A program made the position numbers and the translations under genes. Positions 24,039 to 31,392 of a DNA stretch of 32,945 nucleotides are shown here, piece by piece; the stretch's first letter is position 1, and each line of letters begins with the position of its first letter. The DNA comes from a bacterium (GTDB lineage Bacteria; Actinomycetota; Acidimicrobiia; Spongiisociales; UBA5794), in contig JAAETI010000856.1 of NCBI GenBank assembly GCA_024228555.1, positions 1 to 32,945 on the forward strand, given 5' to 3'. The notes below the pieces were generated by a model that worked only from the letters and a program-made list of their open reading frames with translations, had not been told where the DNA came from and ran no database searches.

Positions 24039-24830
24039 TCACTGCTCCGGCCCTGCTGCGAGCTGCGAGTTGAGGTTTCTCATCGCACCCAACCACTTCT
24101 CAGGATCGGTGGACTTCAGCGCGAGATAATCGGCGACCTCGGGGTGTGGGAGGATGTGGAACTGCTCCGCCTCGAGTCCAGCTACTACTTCATCAGCCAA
24201 CTCATGAGGAGCAATGGTCATGGAGTCAACAAAGGTTGCGTACGCATCGCTGACCTCGGTGACAACGTCCAACATGTCGGTGTCGACGTACTGGGGGCTG
24301 AGGCACGAAACCTTGATGCCGGCTTTGCCGTAGGTGATCGAGAGCCACTCAGCCAGCGCAACGACAGCATGTTTGGTTACCGCATAGGGGGCGGCCGCGA
24401 TACTGGAGAGGAGTCCTGCGGCTGAAGCAGTGTGAAGCAGGTACCCGGTCTTCCGCTCGAGCATCTGGGGTAGAACCGCACGGGCACCGTAGACGTGGGA
24501 CATGACATTGACCTCCCAGGTCCGTTGCCAGAGCTCGTTCGATGTCTCGACACCACCTGGGGTTGCGATTCCGGCATTCAGGCACATGAGATCGATCGGG
24601 CCGAAGTGAGAGTTGGCAATGGCAACCAATCCTCGAATCGTTGTCTCGTCGGCGACGTCAGCCGGGACGGCGATGCCTCCGACTTCCTCGGCTACTTGGT
24701 CGGCTGCATGAGCGTCGACGTCGGAAACGACAATGCCTGCTGGGGACTCGCTGCTGAATCGTCTTGCGAGGGCGGCGCCGATTCCACTGGCGGCACCCGT
24801 GATCACGATGGTCTTGCCGCGGAGTCTCAT
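24039..24830 (-). CDS. Short-chain dehydrogenase/reductase (SDR)
   Basis: A 263-residue classical SDR. The cofactor motif is TGAASGIG (11-18), the NAG motif LNAGIA is at 84-89, catalytic Ser lies in TASAAG (about 136) and YAVTK gives Tyr149 and Lys153. VVSDVDA after the second strand favours NAD over NADP. Homologues act on hydroxy-acids, steroids and acyl alcohols, so the substrate cannot be set. ATG 24828-24830 has AGGGTG upstream. Confidence 0.9.
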   Translation of the reverse strand: MRLRGKTIVITGAASGIGAALARRFSSESPAGIVVSDVDAHAADQVAEEVGGIAVPADVADETTIRGLVAIANSHFGPIDLMCLNAGIATPGGVETSNELWQRTWEVNVMSHVYGARAVLPQMLERKTGYLLHTASAAGLLSSIAAAPYAVTKHAVVALAEWLSITYGKAGIKVSCLSPQYVDTDMLDVVTEVSDAYATFVDSMTIAPHELADEVVAGLEAEQFHILPHPEVADYLALKSTDPEKWLGAMRNLNSQLAAGPEQ

Positions 24831-24914
24831 CAGGGCACCCTACCGGGCGGGTGACAGAGCCAAGCAGATGGTTGTCACTGGTGGACCGTCACGCAGAGTG
24901 ACGGACCCTTTGCC

Positions 24915-25097
24915 TTACGGCATAGTGGCGGCGATCTCGCTGTACTCCGAGGAGAGGGCTCCGCCGAAAGAAGCAACGGCCACCAAGGCCACGGCCGCGA
25001 TGAGTGAGATCAGCAGCGCATACTCGACAAGGCTGGCACCGGCGTCTTCGTCGGTTATGCGAGTAAGCAAGTTTCTCACAGTAACAAGCATGCTCAT
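24915..25097 (-). CDS. Flp-type (type IVb) pilin
   Basis: A 60-residue prepilin. After a positively charged leader, DAG-ASLVEYALLI has the prepilin peptidase signature: cleavage after Gly20 with Glu at +5 and Tyr at +6, then the hydrophobic core LLISLIAAVALVAVA. Such pilins build Tad/Flp pili for adhesion. ATG 25095-25097 has AGGACAGGACA upstream; a second ATG lies two codons in. No prepilin peptidase, ATPase or other tad gene is present in this window. Confidence 0.9.
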   Translation of the reverse strand: MSMLVTVRNLLTRITDEDAGASLVEYALLISLIAAVALVAVASFGGALSSEYSEIAATMP

Positions 25098-25238
25098 TGT
25101 GTCCTGTCCTTATCTTCGCGTTGCGTGCTTCTACGACTGCTCTAAGTAGTTCTCCTCAACTAAACACCGATATTGCCGAAGCGTCTAGGGGTCGAGCGAC
25201 CTATTCCAATACACGGCCCGCAGCACAAATCTAGACCG

Positions 25239-25244
25239 TAGAAT
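25239..25244 (+). promoter_or_regulatory. Possible -10 element of the DivIVA-like gene
   Basis: TAGAAT, one mismatch from TATAAT, lies 26 bases before the GTG start in the 173-base gap shared by the divergent pilin and DivIVA-like genes. No clear -35 is seen, so support is weak. Confidence 0.3.
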
Positions 25245-25270
25245 CAATCAAGCTCATTCAGAGGGACCAC

Positions 25271-26242
25271 GTGGACCTATCACACAACAGCATCACTGGC
25301 CGTGAGTTCGAGTTGAATCGACGCGGGTACGATCCGGGCACAGTCAACGCCCATCTCAAGGAAGTCGCCGACGCCGTCGCCGCTCAAACCAATCGTATGG
25401 CCGAGATGGAAACGGTCATCGCCTCGCTGCAGGCCAAGGTCCAAGACGCCAACGAGTCAGAAGAGGCACTGCGGCTCACTCTGAAAGCAGCTGCCCATGC
25501 GAAGGAAGAGCTGTTGGCGGGCGCTCGAGCCCAGGCCAAGACGATGGAGGACGAGGCCGCCACCAAAGCAGCGTCTTTGGTCGGCGAGGCCGAAGCGAAG
25601 GCCAAGGAACTCAAGGTTGGTGCCGAGGAGCAAGCAGCTGCGATCACCCAAGGGGCGAGCACCCAAGCCCGTGACGTCGCCAAGGCGGCTCTGGCGGAGT
25701 CCGAGCTCCTTGTAGCTCGGATTGAGTCTCTGCGGCTCCAACTCACCGCAGCCGAAGATGCTCTGAGCACACTGAGCGCGGAAGCATCGCCCAACATCAA
25801 ATCGGCACGGAAAGCCCTAGATCACGCCTTGGAGCAGGCCAGGGAAACGGTGGCGAATCCGGCCTTGCTGGAATCTGCGACCGTCGCGGAGCCGCAGCCG
25901 GAACAGACCGTGGCTGAGGGCGCAGCCGTTCCCGAGACCACGGACGAACCTGCTGCTCCGGAAGAGGCAGAGCCAGTGCACGAAGTGGCCGAGGAACCAG
26001 CCCCGACTCCCGAAGCCGAGGTCAAGGCTGAGCCAAAGCACATCGAGGAACCCGACGAGCCCGCAGAACCCGACGAGCCCGCAGAACCCGACGTAGTTGC
26101 CGAGCCCGCCGCAGCCGACGAACCGGCCGCAGCTGCTGAGGAAGACGCTCCTCACCTGGAGGTCGTCGCCACTGCCGAGTCAGCCGCAGAGATCAGTGAC
26201 AAGGTAGATCGGCTGCTCGAGGAACTGCGCGAAGTCACCTGA
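25271..26242 (+). CDS. DivIVA-like coiled-coil protein with acidic Pro-rich tail
   Basis: A 323-residue protein. GTG 25271 has AGAGGGA upstream. Residues about 1-35 (ITGREFELNRRGYDPGTV) match the N-terminal DivIVA region, which places such proteins at curved membrane or poles. Residues about 35-185 form a long Ala/Glu/Lys coiled coil. Residues about 200-300 are a low-complexity Glu/Pro/Ala linker containing a short tandem repeat, and the end forms an amphipathic helix (KVDRLLEELREV). A role in cell shape, division or polar recruitment is inferred. It is divergent from the pilin and ends exactly against the patatin stop. Confidence 0.8.
   Translation: MDLSHNSITGREFELNRRGYDPGTVNAHLKEVADAVAAQTNRMAEMETVIASLQAKVQDANESEEALRLTLKAAAHAKEELLAGARAQAKTMEDEAATKAASLVGEAEAKAKELKVGAEEQAAAITQGASTQARDVAKAALAESELLVARIESLRLQLTAAEDALSTLSAEASPNIKSARKALDHALEQARETVANPALLESATVAEPQPEQTVAEGAAVPETTDEPAAPEEAEPVHEVAEEPAPTPEAEVKAEPKHIEEPDEPAEPDEPAEPDVVAEPAAADEPAAAAEEDAPHLEVVATAESAAEISDKVDRLLEELREVT
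26048..26092 (+). repeat. 18-bp tandem repeat inside the DivIVA-like gene
   Basis: GAACCCGACGAGCCCGCA occurs twice in a row at 26048-26065 and 26066-26083, followed by half a copy to 26092. It encodes EPDEPA repeats in the acidic linker and can change length by slippage without breaking the frame. Confidence 0.85.
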
Positions 26243-27211
26243 TCAGACGGTGCGCTCGGACGCCACCACCAAATGTCGGCTCAACATCTCCCACGTCTGT
26301 GGTGCCGCCAGTTCATGCTTCATCGACCTGATCGTTCGTAGGAAGGCCGGCATTGCCGCCTCCGCCGACATCGGGTTGGGTCGAGCCACAGCCAGGACAC
26401 GGTGATCGGGCCGCAATACGAGAAACTCAGTTTGTGGCCAATGCTCCTTGACGAGTGCTATCTCAGCCTCGAGGGCAGTGCGTCCAAACCGGTCAAAAAT
26501 GTCCTCATAGAACCGGCCGCCCGGCCGTCGCTCGGCCGCAGCCAGAGGTGCGACGACGATTACGAAGTCGAGCGGTTCCTCGGAACCGAGCAGCAGGTCA
26601 ACCGAGGTCCCGGTGGCGATTCCCCCATCTGCGTACCATCGGTCCCGGATTCGAATCGGCTGGAAGATGCCGGGCACAGCTGCCGACGCCGCGACGGCGT
26701 TGCGCAATTGGGCCGGGGGAGCAGCGTCGGTTCCGAACGGGGTGCGCTCCCGATTCTCCAAGTCATAAGCAACGATCACGGTTGGGTGGTCCGGCCAGGT
26801 CCGCGCTTCGTCTCCGAGTGCGTCGTCAACCCAGCCGGCAAGCCCTTCCGTTGAGTAGATCGCAGGACTCCCCAGAACGATATTGAGATCGGGGCGGCGC
26901 AGCCCAGGGAGTACACCACGGCGCATCCATCGCATGACGCCGGTGGGCCGACTTCTGCTGAAAACCCTTTGCCGCAGGGTGTCTGTGACATCCTCACGTG
27001 ACTCTGCATCACCAACGAACGTATGAAGGTTCAGTTGGTTGCCTCTCACCATGGCTCCGGTCAGGGCGCCGCACGAGGTCCCAATCACAACGTCTGCGGA
27101 GTTGGGGTTCCAGTCGGTGGCGAGTTGCAGCGTCAACAGCGCCCCAAACTGGAACGCGGCTCCGGTGATTCCGCCACCACCTAAGACCAATCCGACTCTG
27201 CTCATCGGCAT
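26243..27211 (-). CDS. Patatin-like phospholipase
   Basis: A 322-residue acyl hydrolase of the patatin family. Start ATG 27209-27211 (or 27203-27205) is the natural N-terminus; no clear ribosome site is seen and a leaderless start is possible. GLVLGGGGITGAAF (7-20) forms the oxyanion hole, Ser46 is the nucleophile in GTSCG, and Asp195 in DGG completes the Ser-Asp dyad. It should release fatty acids from phospholipids or other esters, in the cytosol or at the membrane. It is divergent from mycothiol synthase, and its stop abuts the DivIVA-like gene stop with no gap. Confidence 0.87.
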   Translation of the reverse strand: MPMSRVGLVLGGGGITGAAFQFGALLTLQLATDWNPNSADVVIGTSCGALTGAMVRGNQLNLHTFVGDAESREDVTDTLRQRVFSRSRPTGVMRWMRRGVLPGLRRPDLNIVLGSPAIYSTEGLAGWVDDALGDEARTWPDHPTVIVAYDLENRERTPFGTDAAPPAQLRNAVAASAAVPGIFQPIRIRDRWYADGGIATGTSVDLLLGSEEPLDFVIVVAPLAAAERRPGGRFYEDIFDRFGRTALEAEIALVKEHWPQTEFLVLRPDHRVLAVARPNPMSAEAAMPAFLRTIRSMKHELAAPQTWEMLSRHLVVASERTV

Positions 27212-27283
27212 AGGATACGGGCTAACGACTTGCCAAGAACGGATCACGTGCCGATGGTGAGTACATCATGTGACGGAGGCCAC

Positions 27284-28177
27284 GTGGAAATTGAGACGTC
27301 GCGGCTTCATCCCGATGACCGCGGTGATGTGCAGGAGTTGATCAAGTCCGTTGAGCAATACGACAACGCGCCCCCGCTCTCGGAGGACAAGACCATGCGT
27401 CTGGACGGTGGCCTCGAGGTGCGCGAGCGGGTCGCTCGTACCGCAGACGGTTCGCTCATCGGCTATGGCCAAGCCGTGTGGCACCGCGGTGAGCGGGAGG
27501 GGTCTGGGCATTGGGCGCTCGAGGTCGTTATTCGCCCCGAGGCCCGGCACACAAGCGCACCAGAGTTGTTGATCGACATGCTCCGTGGCGATGTTGGAGA
27601 GGGAAGCCCGCTGCTCTGGGCGAGGAGTCAATACGTTGCGGCGGCCGCGGCCCAGTCGGGCTGGATAGTGGAAAGGACGCTCCTGGAGATGAGGCGGGCG
27701 CTTCCGATCGAGGAGACCAGCGACGAACTTGCCGGTTTCGAGCTGCGCACGTTCCGCATGGGTGTTGACGAGAGGGCCTGGCTTGACGCCAACAACGCTG
27801 CTTTCGCCGGTCACCCCGAGAATGGTCGGATGCGTCGACGTGATCTCGAGAGTCGCATGGCCCGGTCCTGGTTCGACCCACGTGGCTTCTTCCTGGCCTG
27901 GGAGAACGATCGTCTTGCCGGCAGCTGTTGGACAAAGATCCACGACGACGGTCTCGGCGAGATCTACATCATCGGTGTTGTGCCCGGTTGGGAAGGGCGC
28001 GGGTTGGGCAAGGGCCTGGTCCTGCATGGCCTGAACTACCTAGGCAACACGCGGCACCTCGCAAGGGCAATGTTGTTTGTGGAATCAGCAAACGATCGAG
28101 CACTAGGCCTCTACCGAGAACTTGGGTTCGAGGCTGAGCGAACCGTCGCCGCCTACCGTTATGCGCCGAACGCCTGA
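27284..28177 (+). CDS. mshD: Mycothiol synthase (MshD)
   Basis: A 297-residue double-GNAT enzyme that should acetylate Cys-GlcN-Ins to form mycothiol, the thiol buffer of actinobacteria. GTG 27284 follows GGAGG at 27275-27279 with a short 4-base gap; ATG 27254 and TTG 27230 remain possible. The C-terminal GNAT carries the MshD pattern WLDANNAAFAGHPENG, SWFDPRGFFLAW, CWTKIH, GEIYIIGV, the acetyl-CoA loop EGRGLGKGL and a late YRELGF. The N-terminal GNAT half is diverged, as usual. No other msh gene is nearby. Its 3' end overlaps the convergent zinc-ribbon gene by 19 bases. Confidence 0.9.
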   Translation: MEIETSRLHPDDRGDVQELIKSVEQYDNAPPLSEDKTMRLDGGLEVRERVARTADGSLIGYGQAVWHRGEREGSGHWALEVVIRPEARHTSAPELLIDMLRGDVGEGSPLLWARSQYVAAAAAQSGWIVERTLLEMRRALPIEETSDELAGFELRTFRMGVDERAWLDANNAAFAGHPENGRMRRRDLESRMARSWFDPRGFFLAWENDRLAGSCWTKIHDDGLGEIYIIGVVPGWEGRGLGKGLVLHGLNYLGNTRHLARAMLFVESANDRALGLYRELGFEAERTVAAYRYAPNA

Positions 28178-28350
28178 CCGCACGAAGGGCATGCAGTATC
28201 GGTTTCGCTAGTCGCAGCTTTGCACCAGGGGCATGGCAGGTCCTCCGATAGAGGGCCAGCTGTGTCTGTTGCGGCATCGCTCGAAAGCAATCGACCAGTT
28301 ACAAAAAGGCCCGATAGAACGGCTGCCAGGAGAAGTATGCCGATAGTCAT
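28159..28350 (-). CDS. Small membrane protein with C-terminal zinc ribbon
   Basis: A 63-residue protein with one N-terminal membrane helix (about 3-22) and a C-terminal zinc-ribbon knuckle pair, CPWC and CPSC, separated by 11 residues. The fold suggests a membrane-tethered cytoplasmic metal-binding tail. ATG 28348-28350 lacks a strong ribosome site. It overlaps the 3' end of mycothiol synthase on the opposite strand and lies 46 bases after the kinase-fold gene. No precise family is recognised. Confidence 0.68.
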   Translation of the reverse strand: MTIGILLLAAVLSGLFVTGRLLSSDAATDTAGPLSEDLPCPWCKAATSETDTACPSCGQAFGA

Positions 28351-28396
28351 GCGGCGAGTCTATCGACCACAATGACGTTTTTCGCGGTTTTGGGTA

Positions 28397-29263
28397 TCAG
28401 TCGTCGCTCAGCGTCGACGCCGCAACCGCTCTTCTGAATTCAGAGAGATACAGTTCGTGGGTGCCGATTGCTGCATCCATTGAACGCTCGACTCTGAATA
28501 CCAGTGTCATTGCCGAGTGATACACAACCCAGCGATCGAGCTGGTACTGGTCAAGGCTGCGACCGTAGCCCTCTTGGAACGCGGTGGCGGCCAACGGGCC
28601 AGCATGTAGGCCGAGAAGCCACGACGCTTTCGAAAGGTCCCATTCCATTGGGGCGACTGTTGCCCATTCCCAAGTGATCAGAGTGATATTGCCCGCATCG
28701 TCCACGACGAAGTTGTCGGGAGCCGGATTGGTATGGGCGCTCCGTGGATCGGATGCGAATGGGGGACGAACATCGTTGGCATTGGCAAGCAACTCACCCG
28801 ACAGCTCGAGACGACGTCGATATCGTCCCAACCGGCGCAGTGTCGATAGGAAGTCGACTGCGATCCACTCCTGATCCATACCCCTACTGAGGTTGGTGAT
28901 CTTGTCGGAGTCGGTCTCGTGCACCGAACGGAGGATCTCACCAGCTTTGCGGGCCAGACCAGGATTCTCAGGGAGGGTTCCGAGGTTCCATCTTCCGGCA
29001 TCCTCGAAGATCGCCCAGTGCGTTTCACCCTCGAGGCCGCGATCAACCAACTGCGGGGTCCCGTCCAGGGCTCCGAGCGCTTCCAGGGCATGAGACTCGC
29101 GTCGTTCCCGCGCCGGGGTGCCATAGATCTTGACGATGCGGGTGCTCTCGCCTACCCAGATGCGGTACACACGGTTCGATGCTTGCCCGCGTTCCATTCC
29201 GGTCAGCTCGTGAACCCGGCCGCCTCCAGCCAGTTTCTGTGCAACTTCGATTGGCTTCACCAC
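28397..29263 (-). CDS. Aminoglycoside-phosphotransferase-fold protein, predicted pseudokinase
   Basis: A 288-residue protein of the APH/choline kinase fold. Start GTG 29261-29263 or the adjacent GTG 29258-29260, with AAGGG just upstream. Lys45 in RIVKIYG keeps the ATP-binding lysine and GEILRSVH is the usual helix. The catalytic loop reads HTNPAPDN (177-184): the final Asn is kept but the catalytic Asp of HxDxxxxN is Asn179. The metal-binding Asp of the usual I-D-W/F-E motif is Thr197 (LITWEW). Both changes predict loss of phosphotransfer, hence a pseudokinase or a diverged nucleotide-binding protein. The remaining APH tail (MEWDLSKASW) is normal. Confidence 0.78.
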   Translation of the reverse strand: MVKPIEVAQKLAGGGRVHELTGMERGQASNRVYRIWVGESTRIVKIYGTPARERRESHALEALGALDGTPQLVDRGLEGETHWAIFEDAGRWNLGTLPENPGLARKAGEILRSVHETDSDKITNLSRGMDQEWIAVDFLSTLRRLGRYRRRLELSGELLANANDVRPPFASDPRSAHTNPAPDNFVVDDAGNITLITWEWATVAPMEWDLSKASWLLGLHAGPLAATAFQEGYGRSLDQYQLDRWVVYHSAMTLVFRVERSMDAAIGTHELYLSEFRRAVAASTLSDD

Positions 29264-29358
29264 ATGCCCTTCTTGAGGTTGCCCCTATTCTCTCACGCGG
29301 AGACTGAACTTGCATTGCATTGGGTTACCCTTACCGGCCAAACGTTGAAAGGTTGACC

Positions 29359-31290
29359 GTGGCACTGACAATCACCTTCCCTGATGGGACCGAGCGTGAA
29401 TACGACTCGGGGGTCACCGGTGCCCAGATTGCAGCAAGTATTGGCCCGCGCTTGGCCAAAGCTGCCGTAGCGGTGAAGCTCGACGGCGAAGCCATCGACC
29501 TGGTGCGCCCTATAACCCAAGATGGGACAGTCGAAGTCATCACCGCAGCGTCGGACGAGGGTCGCTACATCATGCGCCACTCCGCTGCTCACGTCATGGC
29601 TCAGGCTGTGCTCGATCTGTATCCGGGTTCCAAGTTCGCCATCGGGCCACCGATCACCGATGGTTTCTACTACGACTTCGAGGTCGATACCCCATTTACC
29701 CCCGAGGACCTTGAGCGAATCGAGCAGCGGATGGCTGCAATTATCGCCGAAGACCAGGCGTTTGAACGCGAAGAGATGTCAGTGGCGACCGCCCTGGATG
29801 TCTTTGCCGACCAACCGTTCAAGACCGAGATCATCGAATCTGTCGACGAAGAAGAGGGAGCCGGTGGAGCCGAGGTCTCCGTATACCGCAATCAGTCATT
29901 TGTTGACCTATGTCGGGGACCCCACGTTCCATCGACCAAACGGTTGAAAGCGGTAAAGCTGATGCGGTCGGCAGGTGCCTACTGGCGGGGTGACGAGAAC
30001 AAGCAACAGCTGCAACGGATCTACGGGACCGCCTGGGAGAGCAAGAAGGAACTCGACGCATACCTGCATCGGCTGGAAGAAGCGGAGCGGCGCGATCACC
30101 GCAAACTGGGTCAGGAACTCGAGCTGTTCTCCTTCCCGCAGGCATTAGGGAGCGGACTCGCCGTCTGGCACCCCAAGGGTGGCTTGATGCGGATGATCAT
30201 TGAGGACTACAGCCGTCGCACCCATCTCGACCACGACTACGAGATTGTGGCAACACCACATGTCGCCAAGGCCGACTTGTGGCAGACCTCAGGCCACCTC
30301 GACTTCTACGCCGAAGGTATGTACCCGGGCATGGTGCTCGACGACACCACCGAGTATCGGATGAAGCCGATGAACTGCCCGTTCCACATCTTGATCTTCG
30401 GGAGCAGGGGCCGGAGCTATCGAGAGCTGCCGCTGCGATTGTTCGAGCTCGGCACCGTCTACCGCTACGAGCGATCCGGGGTGGTGCACGGCTTGATGCG
30501 AGCCAGGGGATTCACCCAGGATGACAGTCACATCTTCATCGAGGAAAAGGACATCGCAGCCGAGCTGCAGAACCTTCTCGACTTCACTTTGATGGTCTTG
30601 CGCGACTTTGGATTCACCGACTTTGAGGCCGATCTGTCAACTCGAGATCCAGAGAAATCGATTGGCAGTGACGAGCTGTGGGACAAGGCCGAAGATGCTC
30701 TTCGCCTTGCGCTCGAGACCGCTGAGCTTCCCTACACAGTGGCCGAGGGTGAGGGGGCATTCTACGGGCCGAAGATCGACGTACACATCCGCGATGCAAT
30801 CGGTCGCCGGTGGCAGCTGTCGACACTCCAAGTCGACTTTGCGCAGCCTGAGAACTTCGACCTTCTCTATGCGACCGATCACAACAACCGGGAACGTCCG
30901 GTCATGATTCATCGGGCGCTGATGGGTTCGATCGAGCGCTTTGTTGGCATTCTGATCGAGCACTATGCCGGGGCATTGCCGGGATGGCTGTCACCGGTCC
31001 AGGCCACCATCATCTCAGTTGCCGATCGGCATCTTGACTACGCCCACAGCGTCGCCGAGAAGCTCCGCGAGGTCGGCCTCCGCATCGAGGTCGATGGTGC
31101 AGACGACACCGTCGGTGAGAAGATTCGTCGTGCAGTGACGCAAAAACACCCTGCCGTCCTGGTGGTCGGTGACACCGATGTCGCCGACGGTACCGCCGGT
31201 CTCCGGCTCCGCCATGAGGAGGAGCGGCGCGGCGTGAGCCTTGAGGAGATCAGCAGAACGTTGTTGGAGATCTGCCGTCCTCCGCGATGA
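29359..31290 (+). CDS. thrS: Threonyl-tRNA synthetase
   Basis: A 643-residue class II synthetase that charges tRNA-Thr. GTG 29359 is chosen with GAAAGG at 29347-29352, 6 bases upstream; the frame is open to 29320. The order is the TGS domain (ITFPDGTEREYDSG), the editing domain (HSAAHVMAQAV and later YRNQSFVDLCRGPHV), the catalytic core (MKPMNCPFHI with the zinc Cys, RYERSGVVHGL, GFTQDDSHIF with zinc His, MIHRALMGSIERFVGI with zinc His) and the anticodon domain at the end. The 95-base upstream gap is too short for a T-box leader. It is divergent from the pseudokinase gene. Confidence 0.97.
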   Translation: MALTITFPDGTEREYDSGVTGAQIAASIGPRLAKAAVAVKLDGEAIDLVRPITQDGTVEVITAASDEGRYIMRHSAAHVMAQAVLDLYPGSKFAIGPPITDGFYYDFEVDTPFTPEDLERIEQRMAAIIAEDQAFEREEMSVATALDVFADQPFKTEIIESVDEEEGAGGAEVSVYRNQSFVDLCRGPHVPSTKRLKAVKLMRSAGAYWRGDENKQQLQRIYGTAWESKKELDAYLHRLEEAERRDHRKLGQELELFSFPQALGSGLAVWHPKGGLMRMIIEDYSRRTHLDHDYEIVATPHVAKADLWQTSGHLDFYAEGMYPGMVLDDTTEYRMKPMNCPFHILIFGSRGRSYRELPLRLFELGTVYRYERSGVVHGLMRARGFTQDDSHIFIEEKDIAAELQNLLDFTLMVLRDFGFTDFEADLSTRDPEKSIGSDELWDKAEDALRLALETAELPYTVAEGEGAFYGPKIDVHIRDAIGRRWQLSTLQVDFAQPENFDLLYATDHNNRERPVMIHRALMGSIERFVGILIEHYAGALPGWLSPVQATIISVADRHLDYAHSVAEKLREVGLRIEVDGADDTVGEKIRRAVTQKHPAVLVVGDTDVADGTAGLRLRHEEERRGVSLEEISRTLLEICRPPR

Positions 31291-31392
31291 CGTTGATGAG
31301 TCTGATCTGAGGCTATCCTCGGTCTTCGCTCATGGCCGTCGGCCGGGCGCCCTACAACACTTCTTACTCAATCCTTCGAAGGGATACCCAAC

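Noticed and set aside
26048-26092. Repeat array as a CRISPR or mobile element trace
   Set aside because: It is an in-frame 18-bp protein repeat without spacers.
25384-26155. Long minus-strand frames opposite the DivIVA-like gene
   Set aside because: They mirror the repetitive Ala/Glu coding of the coiled coil and produce Ser/Ala- or Gly/Leu-rich artefacts.
29264-29358. T-box riboswitch upstream of thrS
   Set aside because: The 95-base gap to the divergent gene is too short and no T-box sequence is seen.
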